Below are positions 27,565-35,255 of a DNA stretch of 35,255 nt, piece after piece (position 1 is the first letter of the stretch; every line of letters starts with the position of its first letter). Source of the DNA: Enterobacteriaceae endosymbiont of Donacia bicoloricornis (GTDB taxonomy: Bacteria; Pseudomonadota; Gammaproteobacteria; Enterobacterales; Enterobacteriaceae); the NCBI RefSeq assembly GCF_012567955.1, contig NZ_CP046186.1:350646-385900 (forward strand), written 5' to 3'. The translations under genes and the position numbers were made by a program. Below the pieces are notes generated by a model that saw only the letters and a program-made list of their open reading frames with translations, searched no databases and was not told where the DNA came from.

Positions 27565-29388
27565 TTAACGATCTACATCAGACATAACAAAATCAATACT
27601 ACCTAAATAAGTAATTAAATCTGATATCAAACTACCTTGAATAACAGATGGTATTTGTTGTAAATGAGGAAAACTAGGTGTCCTAATTCTTGTTCTATAA
27701 CTTACAGTGTTTCCATCACTAATTAAATAATAACTATTAATTCCTTTAGTTGCTTCGATCATTTGAAATGATTCATTAGCAGGTATCAATGGTCCCCAAG
27801 AAACTTGAACAAAATGATGAATTAAGTTTTCTATATTATTTAACATTCTTTCTCTAGGAGGGGGAGTTGTTAGAGGATGATCAACTTTATATTGTCCTGC
27901 AGGCATATGATCCAAACATTGTTGAATAATATGTAAACTTTGCCAAATTTCTTCAAATTTTAATAAAATTCTTGAATAAGAATCACTAACATTATATCCT
28001 ATAGGAATATCAAAGTCAAAATTTTCATATCCTGAATAAGGTCTCCATTTACGAATATCAAAATTTAATCCAGTAGCTCTTAACCCTGTACCAGTAATTC
28101 CCCAAGATATTGCTTCTTTTTGATTATAAGAAGCTATGTTTTTAGCTCTAGATATTAAAATACTATTTTCTAGTGCAGTTTTTTTATATATATTTAACCT
28201 TTTAGGTAGCCAATTTAATAATTTTTTTATTAAGATATTCCATCTATTAGGTAGATCTTGTGCTAATCCTCCTATTCTAAACCATGCAGGATGCATCCTA
28301 GCTCCTGTTATAGCTTCAATTATATCATATACTTTTTGTCTATCAGTAAAGACTAAAAATATAGGAGTCATTATACCTAAATCTTGCATAAAGGTAGACA
28401 AACATAATAAATGACTATTAATACGAAATAATTCAGATAACATTATTCTAATAACCTTAATTCTATCTGTGATAGATATATTTGCTAATTTTTCTATTGC
28501 AAGAATATAAGGCATTTCATTTATACAACCACCTAAATATTCAATTCTATCTGTATATGGTATATATGTATGCCATGTTTGTCTTTCTGCTATTTTTTCT
28601 GCTCCTCTATGATGAAATCCTATTTCTGGAATACATTGTATAATTTCTTCACCAGATAATTGTAATATTATTCTAAAAGCACCATGAACTGAAGGATGAT
28701 TAGGTCCTAAATTAAGATACATATAATTATTTAATTTATTATTTGTTACAAAATTATAATCTTCTGGATTAAATTTAGTAGATTCAATATCTTTTTTATA
28801 TTTTTCTTTTGTTAAAAAATAAGGTGTAAGTTCAGTTGCTCTAGAAGGAAAATCCTTACGTAAAGGAAAACCATAATTCCAATTTTTGGGTAATAATATA
28901 TGTGATAAATTAGGATGATTAATAAAATTAATACCGAACATTTCCCAAACTTCTCTTTCATACCAATTAGCATTTTTAAAAAAATTTGTAATAGTATTTA
29001 TATTCAAATTATTTTCTTTTAAAGGAATTTTTATAATAATATCTGAATTTCTATTTATAGATATTAAATAATAAAATAATGAAAAATCCATTTTTTTCAT
29101 TAAATAAAATTTATTAAAATGTAGTCTTTCATCTATACCATGCATATCGTATAACATATTATACGGATTATCTATTTCGGAAAAAAATTTTATAAATTTT
29201 ATTAAATCTTGTGATCTAATCCAAATAGTTAACGGCATTTTATGATTAGAAATATTTTGTATAATAAAATCTTTAAAATTAAATTTTTTATTTAATTCAT
29301 TAACAATAGACTCTATATTTTTCTTAAAAAAAGATTTATTATATGTATCTCCTATTTTTTTAACTACATTATCAAAAAAATTTTTCAT
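27565..29388 (-). CDS. nuoC: NADH-quinone oxidoreductase fused subunit C/D
   Basis: Fused NuoC-NuoD (NuoCD) of the complex I connecting module, which shapes the quinone site. 607 residues against about 600 in E. coli. The NuoC part (about 1-190) has [11 protein letters not shown] and PLRKDFP. The NuoD part has [13 protein letters not shown] with the quinone-site histidine, [13 protein letters not shown], and ends at SDVDR as in E. coli. Fusion of C and D is typical of Enterobacterales and supports the taxonomic placement. AGGA lies 6 to 7 bases before the ATG. It starts 14 bases after nuoB. Confidence 0.97.
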   Translation of the reverse strand: MKNFFDNVVKKIGDTYNKSFFKKNIESIVNELNKKFNFKDFIIQNISNHKMPLTIWIRSQDLIKFIKFFSEIDNPYNMLYDMHGIDERLHFNKFYLMKKMDFSLFYYLISINRNSDIIIKIPLKENNLNINTITNFFKNANWYEREVWEMFGINFINHPNLSHILLPKNWNYGFPLRKDFPSRATELTPYFLTKEKYKKDIESTKFNPEDYNFVTNNKLNNYMYLNLGPNHPSVHGAFRIILQLSGEEIIQCIPEIGFHHRGAEKIAERQTWHTYIPYTDRIEYLGGCINEMPYILAIEKLANISITDRIKVIRIMLSELFRINSHLLCLSTFMQDLGIMTPIFLVFTDRQKVYDIIEAITGARMHPAWFRIGGLAQDLPNRWNILIKKLLNWLPKRLNIYKKTALENSILISRAKNIASYNQKEAISWGITGTGLRATGLNFDIRKWRPYSGYENFDFDIPIGYNVSDSYSRILLKFEEIWQSLHIIQQCLDHMPAGQYKVDHPLTTPPPRERMLNNIENLIHHFVQVSWGPLIPANESFQMIEATKGINSYYLISDGNTVSYRTRIRTPSFPHLQQIPSVIQGSLISDLITYLGSIDFVMSDVDR

Positions 29389-29402
29389 AAAAAATCCTAT
29401 TA

Positions 29403-30065
29403 TTATATATTTTTTATTGATTTAAATTTAAAATTTTTGTCATTAAAAAATTTATTAGATGATTTTAATTTAGCTTTATAAATACTTTGGTCTCCTATTA
29501 TCCAGGATAAAGGACGTCTTTCGTAATTTATAGATTTTTGTAATAATAATAATGCTTGTATGTATGCTTCTGGTCTAGGAGGACATCCTGGTATATAAAC
29601 ATCTACAGGTAAAAATTTATCAACTCCTTGTACTACAGAATATATATCATACATTCCTCCTGAATTAGCACATGATCCCATAGAAATTACCCACTTAGGT
29701 TCTAACATTTGATCATATAATCTTTGTATAATGGGAGCCATTTTTAAAAAACATGTTCCTGCTATTACCATAAAATCAGCTTGTCTGGGAGATGCTCTTA
29801 ATACTTCAGAACCAAAACGTGAAATATCATTAATAGATGTAAATGATGTAGTCATTTCAACATAACAACAAGATAATCCAAAATTATAAGGCCATAAAGA
29901 ATTTTTTCTCCCCCAGTTAATAATTTTATGTGTTACTTTTTTTAAAGTACCTAAAAAAATATTTTTACTAATTTGATCATTTAAAGGATCTGTATTAATA
30001 TTTTTTTGTGTTTCTAAAGGATAATTTTTTTTATTATTTTTAATTTTTTTAAGAATATATTTCAT
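29403..30065 (-). CDS. nuoB: NADH-quinone oxidoreductase subunit B (N2 cluster)
   Basis: Holds cluster N2, which reduces quinone. 220 residues, as in E. coli. Ligands are the adjacent Cys66-Cys67 (GLSCCYVEM), Cys132 (GSCANSGG) and Cys161 (PGCPPRPEA). Very highly conserved between residues 50 and 200; the C-terminal 20 residues are diverged and Lys-rich. No Shine-Dalgarno is visible before the ATG. It starts 27 bases after nuoA. Confidence 0.98.
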   Translation of the reverse strand: MKYILKKIKNNKKNYPLETQKNINTDPLNDQISKNIFLGTLKKVTHKIINWGRKNSLWPYNFGLSCCYVEMTTSFTSINDISRFGSEVLRASPRQADFMVIAGTCFLKMAPIIQRLYDQMLEPKWVISMGSCANSGGMYDIYSVVQGVDKFLPVDVYIPGCPPRPEAYIQALLLLQKSINYERRPLSWIIGDQSIYKAKLKSSNKFFNDKNFKFKSIKNI

Positions 30066-30092
30066 TTTGTTATATATATTTTTTTTATGTAA

Positions 30093-30473
30093 TTAATTTT
30101 TTTTATATTTCCAATTTAAAGCTTTCATTTTAAATAAATAAAATAAAGTGATTAAAATAGTTAAAATAAATAAAATTCCTTCAATAAAACTTTCTAATTT
30201 TATTATTTTAATAGTAATAGACCATAAATATAAATATAAAGATTCGATATCAAAAATTATAAAAAATATTGCTATTAAATAAAAATTAATATGTATTTTT
30301 TTTTGAGAAATATCATAAGAACAAACTCCTGATTCAAATGGAATTTCTTTATCTATGCCATATGAATATCCTCCTAAAAAAAATGATAGTAACATAACTA
30401 AACAACTAATTGTTATAGCAGAAATTTGAAATAATATAAAATATTGAGGATTATAAGTTAATGTGTTTATCAT
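30093..30473 (-). CDS. nuoA: NADH-quinone oxidoreductase subunit A
   Basis: Three-helix membrane subunit of complex I beside NuoH and NuoJ. 126 residues (E. coli 147), lacking part of the C-terminal tail. PFESGVCSYD in the loop and FDIE (74-77) in helix 2, with its conserved acidic residues, are present. First gene of nuo, but only 24 bases after thrC on the same strand, and those bases show no clear Shine-Dalgarno or promoter. Transcription therefore probably comes from the thr operon or from a promoter inside thrC. Confidence 0.95.
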   Translation of the reverse strand: MINTLTYNPQYFILFQISAITISCLVMLLSFFLGGYSYGIDKEIPFESGVCSYDISQKKIHINFYLIAIFFIIFDIESLYLYLWSITIKIIKLESFIEGILFILTILITLFYLFKMKALNWKYKKN

Positions 30474-30497
30474 AATAATGATTTATTAAAAATAAAT

Positions 30498-31799
30498 TTA
30501 AATTACATAATTTTTTATTAAAAAATTTTTTAAATGATTAAAATTATTGGATAATATATAAGATAAATTTTTTTTTTCTATACAATTAATTAAAATTTTT
30601 GGTAATAATATTTTATGATATAATGTATTATAAACATAATTTTGAAATTTTGCCGGATGTGCAGTACCAAGAAAAACATTGAATGTTTCATTATTGAGAA
30701 TATATTTTTTTAATGCACAAAAACTAACAGATGAATGAGGTTCTAAAATATATTTATATTTTTTAAAAAAATCTACTGTTGTTTTTGTTGTTTGTATATC
30801 TGTAATAGCGCAAGATTCTAATTCATTTAAATTCCAATTATTTTTATTAAAAATTTCTATAATTCTAGGCCAATTATTAGGAATACTTACATCCATTGCA
30901 TTAGATAATGTTTCTATTGTTTTTCTAGGTTTCCAATATCCTTTATTTAAAAATCTAGGTACTGTATCATTTATATTAGTTGCTGCAATAAATTTATTTA
31001 TGGGTAAACCGATTGTTTTTGCTATTAATCCAGCAGTCAAATTACCAAAATTACCACTAGGTACTGAAAAAATTATTTTTTTTTTTCTTTCATTTAAAGG
31101 AATTTGTGCAAAAGCTTCAAAATAATAACATATTTGAGCTATTAATCTACTAATATTAATTGAATTTGCAGAATTTAAATAAAATAACTTTTGAAGTTCT
31201 TTATCATTAAAAATTTTTTTTATTAGTTTTTGACAATCATCAAAATTACCTTTAATAGCAATTGTTTTTATATTATTTCCTAATGTACAAAATAATTTTT
31301 CTTGTAAAATAGAAATTTTTTTATAAGGATATAATATAACTACTTCAATATTATTCATTTTATGAAAAGCATGAGCAACAGCTGCACCTGTATCACCAGA
31401 AGTAGCAGTTAAAATGATAATTTTTTTCTTATCAAAAAAATTTAGCATTTGAGCCATAAAACGAACACCAAAATCTTTAAAAGCTAAAGTTGGTCCATAA
31501 AATAATTCTAAACAAGCAATATTTTTATCAATTAAGTTTAATACTAATGGAAAATTAAATGCTTTAGTTATTTGTGATTTTAAATCATTTATTGAAATTT
31601 CTTTTTCATCTAAAAATAATGAAATTATATAACTACTTCTATCAATAAAATTAAGATTTAATATATTTTGAATTGTTTTATTATTTAATTTAGGTATATT
31701 TACAGGAAAAAATAAACCTTGATTTTTCCCTAAACCTTTTTTTAAAGCTTGACAAAAATTTATATTTTCTTCTTGATAATTAAGATTATAAAATTTCAT
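30498..31799 (-). CDS. thrC: Threonine synthase ThrC
   Basis: PLP enzyme making threonine from O-phosphohomoserine, the last step of the pathway. 433 residues (E. coli 428). PLP lysine Lys108 lies in GPTLAFKDFG, TATSGDTGAA and SVPSGNFGN are the phosphate-binding loops, and the later domain (about 250-430) keeps the overall length. The start overlaps the thrB stop by 4 bases (ATGA) with GGAG 6 bases upstream inside thrB, so it is coupled. Followed after 24 bases by nuoA. Confidence 0.97.
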   Translation of the reverse strand: MKFYNLNYQEENINFCQALKKGLGKNQGLFFPVNIPKLNNKTIQNILNLNFIDRSSYIISLFLDEKEISINDLKSQITKAFNFPLVLNLIDKNIACLELFYGPTLAFKDFGVRFMAQMLNFFDKKKIIILTATSGDTGAAVAHAFHKMNNIEVVILYPYKKISILQEKLFCTLGNNIKTIAIKGNFDDCQKLIKKIFNDKELQKLFYLNSANSINISRLIAQICYYFEAFAQIPLNERKKKIIFSVPSGNFGNLTAGLIAKTIGLPINKFIAATNINDTVPRFLNKGYWKPRKTIETLSNAMDVSIPNNWPRIIEIFNKNNWNLNELESCAITDIQTTKTTVDFFKKYKYILEPHSSVSFCALKKYILNNETFNVFLGTAHPAKFQNYVYNTLYHKILLPKILINCIEKKNLSYILSNNFNHLKNFLIKNYVI

Positions 31800-32737
31800 T
31801 TTTTCTCCATAATTTGAGTACCTATATTATTAATTTTACATACATAAACAAACCCTGTATTATTTTTTAAATAATTTTTTTTTAACCATATAACCATTTT
31901 ATTTGCATAACTTAAATTATTAAAAATACTAAATATTGTTGGTCCTGAACCTGAAATACCATAATTTAAAGCTCCTAATTTTTTTGCTATATAGGAAATT
32001 TTTTTAAAATTAGGTATTAAAGATTTTCTATATGGTTCAGCAATAAAATCTTGCATTAATTTAGATGCTAATAATTCTTTTTTTGTATGACTAGCATTAA
32101 TAAATCCTGCTAAATATTGACTTTGTTTAATTAAAATTTCTTTTTTATATAGTTTTGGTAAAATTTTTCTAGAACCAAAAGTAGATAATTTAATTCCTGG
32201 ATAAGCAATAACCCAAAACCAATTTTTAAAAATTGGAACATTTTGAATAATTAAATTATTTTTATTATTAATTAATATTAATTTCATTCCTCCTAATAAA
32301 CAGGGAACTATATTATCATAATGTATATTACCAGATAATAATCCTTCTAATTTACCCATTAATTTTAGTAAATCAAGATTATTTAATGGGTTATTACAAA
32401 ATAAATTTATTGCTTTTAAAAATGCAACAATTGAACATGCACTAGAACCTAGTCCTGATGCTACAGGAACATTTTTTTCTAAAATTATTTTTATTGGAAT
32501 TTTTTTCCCAATTTTTTTACAAAATTTTATCCAACAATGAAAAATAATATTTTCATAATTATTTTTTGGTAAATCATTTAAAAATATTCCTTTATTAATT
32601 AATATAAATTTATTAGATGAAGAAATTGTTATTAAATCCCCTAAAATACCTTTATCAATTCTAGATAATGCTATACCTAATGTATCAAAACCTACATTAA
32701 CATTTCCAATAGAAGCAGGAGAATAAATTTTAATCAT
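31796..32737 (-). CDS. thrB: Homoserine kinase ThrB
   Basis: GHMP-family kinase that phosphorylates homoserine with ATP. 313 residues (E. coli 310). Motif 1 PASIGNVNVGFD (7-18), the phosphate loop VASGLGSSACS (GLGSSA at 95-100) and the C-terminal GISGSGPTIF are all intact. AAGGA lies 11 bases before the ATG. It starts 25 bases after thrA and overlaps thrC by 4 bases. Confidence 0.97.
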   Translation of the reverse strand: MIKIYSPASIGNVNVGFDTLGIALSRIDKGILGDLITISSSNKFILINKGIFLNDLPKNNYENIIFHCWIKFCKKIGKKIPIKIILEKNVPVASGLGSSACSIVAFLKAINLFCNNPLNNLDLLKLMGKLEGLLSGNIHYDNIVPCLLGGMKLILINNKNNLIIQNVPIFKNWFWVIAYPGIKLSTFGSRKILPKLYKKEILIKQSQYLAGFINASHTKKELLASKLMQDFIAEPYRKSLIPNFKKISYIAKKLGALNYGISGSGPTIFSIFNNLSYANKMVIWLKKNYLKNNTGFVYVCKINNIGTQIMEKK

Positions 32738-32762
32738 GGATTAATAATTCCTTATATTTTAA

Positions 32763-35216
32763 TTAAATTAAACGTAATAAATCAATTAATACTCCTGCGG
32801 CAGTAACATTATTACCAGCACCGTATCCTCTTAATACTAATGGATAAGGTTTATAATAATTAGTATAAAAAGCAAAAGAATTTTCTCCATTTTTTATTTT
32901 AAAAAAAGGATGATTATTGTCAATTTCTATAATTTTTACCTTACATATTCCTTTAGAATTTATACTTCCAATATAACGTAAGACTTTATTGTCTTTTTTT
33001 GCTTTTTGAACTTTTTTTTTATAAATTTTATTTATTTCTGATAAAGAATTAAAAAATTCTGTAAGAGATTTTTGTTTATTAAATTTTTTAGGTATAACAG
33101 ATTCAATAATAATATCATTTAATTCTATATTAAAACCAATTTCTCTAGCTAATATAAGTAATTTTCTAGCTACATCTATTCCCGTAAGATCTGTTCTTGG
33201 ATCAGGTTCTGTAAAACCCATTTTTTGGGCCATTATTATTGATTGAGATAAAGTGATATTTTCTTCTAATTTACCAAAAATAAATGAAAGTGAACCAGAT
33301 AAAATACCGATAAAATTAATAATTTTATCACCTGTTTTCAGGATATTTTGTAATGTATTAATAACTGGTAATCCAGCACCTACGTTAGTTTCATAATAAA
33401 ATTTTAAATTTAATTTACTTGCTGTAGAACGTATTTGATTATAATATTCTATTCTGGTAGAATTTGCTGTTTTATTAGTAGCAATTATATTAAAACCATA
33501 ACTTAAAAAATTTATATATTGATCTGCAATTTCTTGTGAAGAAGTACAATCAATAATTACAGGATTAATAAATTTATATTTTTTAGATTTTTTTAATAAT
33601 TTTTTTATTATATTATCATAAATATGATTTTTAATTTCTTTTTCCCAAGTTTTTATGTTAAGACCACTAAAATTAAATAAAAAATTTTTTGTATTCATAA
33701 TACTACAAATTTTTAAAAAAATATTTTTATTTTTAAAATAATATTTATTTTTATCAATTTGTTTTAATAAAGTACTTCCAATATTTCCAGTACCTATTAT
33801 AAAAACTTCTAATATTTTTTCTTTATGAAATAATATTCTATGTATTATCTCTATAATATTTTTTGCATATTTTTCTTTAATTGCAACAGAAATATAATTC
33901 TGAAAAATATTCTGTGATATAGCAAATATATTAATATTTGTTGTTTTAAAAATATTTAAAAATTTAGAAATTATATTTGAAGAATGATTAATATCGTTAT
34001 TTACTAATGTAATTAGTGATAAATTTTTAATTATTTTGATTGATTTGATTAAACTATATTTTAATTCTATATAAAATTCATCTTCTAATAAATTTTTTAA
34101 ATTATTTAAGTTTTTGTTTAATAAAAAAATATTAATATTACAATCTTCAGAAGATTGAGTAATAAAATAAATAGATATTTTTAAAGTAAATATAAAAAAT
34201 AATATTCTTGATATAATACTTTTAATGTGTTTATTTTTATCACCATTAATGTTTAATAATGATATATTTTTTAATTCTGTAATTCCCTTAATTTTTGATA
34301 TAATATGATTTTTAATATTAAAATTATTAATTAAAGTTCCTTCTGAATTTAAATTAATTATATTTTTAATCATACAAGGTATATTATTTTTTAACATTGG
34401 AGCTAAAGTTTTGTAATGAATAACTTTTGCTCCAAAATATGCTAATGTTATAGCTTCTTGATAAGTAATAAATTTTACTAATTTAGTATTTGGTATAATA
34501 TTAGGATCTGCTGTATATATACCATCTACATCAGTCCAAATTTCGCAATGCTTAGCTTTCAAGCAAACAGCTAATATTGCTGCAGAATAATCTGAACCAT
34601 TTCTACCTAATAAAACTGTTTGTTTTTTTTGATTAACAGCAGAAAAACCAGGCATTAATATTATATCAATATTTGTTAAATTAATATTTTGAATATTTTT
34701 TAAAGTTAAATTAATATCTACTGTAGATTCTAAATAATTTCCATATGCTAATAAATATTTTTTAGGAGAAATTATAAATATTTTATATTTTTTTATTTTT
34801 AATAAATATTCTAATAAAATAATTGAAAACTTTTCACCCTGTGATAAAATTTTTGCCTTAATAATATCAGGACAATAATTAAGTAAATTAATACCATCTA
34901 ATAATTTTTCGATTTTATTAATAATTTTATTTATATTATTGTTTAAAATATTAAAATCTGGGTTTTTTATTTTTTTTTCAAAATCATTAACTATTTTTAT
35001 AAAAAAATTTTTTATATAAATTATGTCTTGTTTATAGTTTTTTTTTTTTATAGATTTTTCTATCATTATTTCTAAAATATTTGTAATATTTGCAGGAGCA
35101 GATAGAACAATAGCTACTTTTTCATTTTTTAACAGAATATGATTAATTATATTAGTTACTATTAAAAATCTTTCTGCATTTTTTAATGATGTTCCACCAA
35201 ATTTTAATACTATCAT
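32763..35216 (-). CDS. thrA: Bifunctional aspartokinase I / homoserine dehydrogenase I ThrA
   Basis: Catalyses both the first and third steps of threonine synthesis: aspartate phosphorylation and aspartate semialdehyde reduction to homoserine. 817 residues (E. coli 820). Kinase domain: VLKFGGTS (3-10), LLGRNGSDYSAA. Regulatory ACT region about 311-465. Dehydrogenase: NAD(P) loop IIGTGNIG (473-480), TNVGAGLPVI, ILSGSLSFIFG, and TEPDPRTDLTG...DVARK (669-685). By alignment with E. coli from memory, regulatory-site glutamines (Gln354, Gln435) and serines (Ser348, Ser355) are kept, but glycines equivalent to Gly330 and Gly433 are Ser333 and Asn436, so threonine inhibition may be weakened. The start matches E. 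coli, with AGGTGG 9 bases upstream. Confidence 0.98.
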   Translation of the reverse strand: MIVLKFGGTSLKNAERFLIVTNIINHILLKNEKVAIVLSAPANITNILEIMIEKSIKKKNYKQDIIYIKNFFIKIVNDFEKKIKNPDFNILNNNINKIINKIEKLLDGINLLNYCPDIIKAKILSQGEKFSIILLEYLLKIKKYKIFIISPKKYLLAYGNYLESTVDINLTLKNIQNINLTNIDIILMPGFSAVNQKKQTVLLGRNGSDYSAAILAVCLKAKHCEIWTDVDGIYTADPNIIPNTKLVKFITYQEAITLAYFGAKVIHYKTLAPMLKNNIPCMIKNIINLNSEGTLINNFNIKNHIISKIKGITELKNISLLNINGDKNKHIKSIISRILFFIFTLKISIYFITQSSEDCNINIFLLNKNLNNLKNLLEDEFYIELKYSLIKSIKIIKNLSLITLVNNDINHSSNIISKFLNIFKTTNINIFAISQNIFQNYISVAIKEKYAKNIIEIIHRILFHKEKILEVFIIGTGNIGSTLLKQIDKNKYYFKNKNIFLKICSIMNTKNFLFNFSGLNIKTWEKEIKNHIYDNIIKKLLKKSKKYKFINPVIIDCTSSQEIADQYINFLSYGFNIIATNKTANSTRIEYYNQIRSTASKLNLKFYYETNVGAGLPVINTLQNILKTGDKIINFIGILSGSLSFIFGKLEENITLSQSIIMAQKMGFTEPDPRTDLTGIDVARKLLILAREIGFNIELNDIIIESVIPKKFNKQKSLTEFFNSLSEINKIYKKKVQKAKKDNKVLRYIGSINSKGICKVKIIEIDNNHPFFKIKNGENSFAFYTNYYKPYPLVLRGYGAGNNVTAAGVLIDLLRLI

Positions 35217-35225
35217 GTTATTAAA

Positions 35226-35231
35226 CCACCT
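35226..35231 (-). promoter_or_regulatory. Strong Shine-Dalgarno of thrA (AGGTGG)
   Basis: AGGTGG on the minus strand lies 9 bases before the thrA ATG and pairs well with the CACCTCC of the 16S 3' end. It is among the best ribosome sites in a window where many genes have none. Only 39 bases upstream of thrA are visible, so the presence or loss of a thrL leader or attenuator cannot be judged. Confidence 0.75.
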
Positions 35232-35255
35232 AAAATTAATTTTAAAATATAGAAA

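Overview
The window looks like part of a strongly AT-rich, reduced genome of an obligate intracellular gammaproteobacterium, most likely an Enterobacterales nutritional symbiont of an insect (Buchnera- or Annandia-like in style; I cannot name the species from sequence alone). The evidence is E. coli-like proteins colinear over their full length, Lys/Asn/Ile-rich protein composition, poly-A/T tracts inside intact genes, short spacers and overlapping genes, and no mobile elements, phage genes, CRISPR or obvious pseudogenes. Nearly everything is on the minus strand; only iscS, ribA, tRNA-Ser and yohD are on plus.

Layout. Bases 8-1576 are a complete 16S rRNA gene (minus), preceded by a leader with a promoter candidate, a boxA and a boxC-like motif, and then by murI, which is the ancestral E. 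coli murI-rrsB order. Next come iscS (plus), pykF (minus) and the complete sufABCDSE operon (minus, read from 10.9 kb down to 5.4 kb). Then follow murJ (minus), ribA (plus), sbcB (minus), tRNA-Ser(GGA) and a DedA-family yohD (plus). From 15.66 to 30.47 kb lies an uninterrupted complex I operon, nuoABCDEFGHIJKLMN with nuoC and nuoD fused. It is immediately preceded on the same strand by thrABC (35.2 to 30.5 kb), with only 24 bases between thrC and nuoA. The thrA leader is cut by the window edge.

How the genes fit together. Suf builds Fe-S clusters, and complex I needs about nine of them; every cluster-ligating Cys/His I looked for in NuoB, E, F, G and I is present. RibA starts riboflavin synthesis, which supplies the FMN in NuoF. 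PykF supplies ATP and pyruvate. MurI and MurJ show that peptidoglycan is still made. ThrABC makes threonine from aspartate, a typical provisioning function. IscS stands alone, lacks the usual C-terminal tail and has no IscU beside it, so it may mainly supply sulfur for tRNA thiolation.

I see no undescribed multi-gene system. The observations most worth following are glycine losses in the ThrA regulatory domain at positions linked to threonine feedback, the tail-less stand-alone IscS beside a full Suf operon, the thr-nuo junction, the retained rRNA leader signals, and several AT-only inverted repeats at gene ends.
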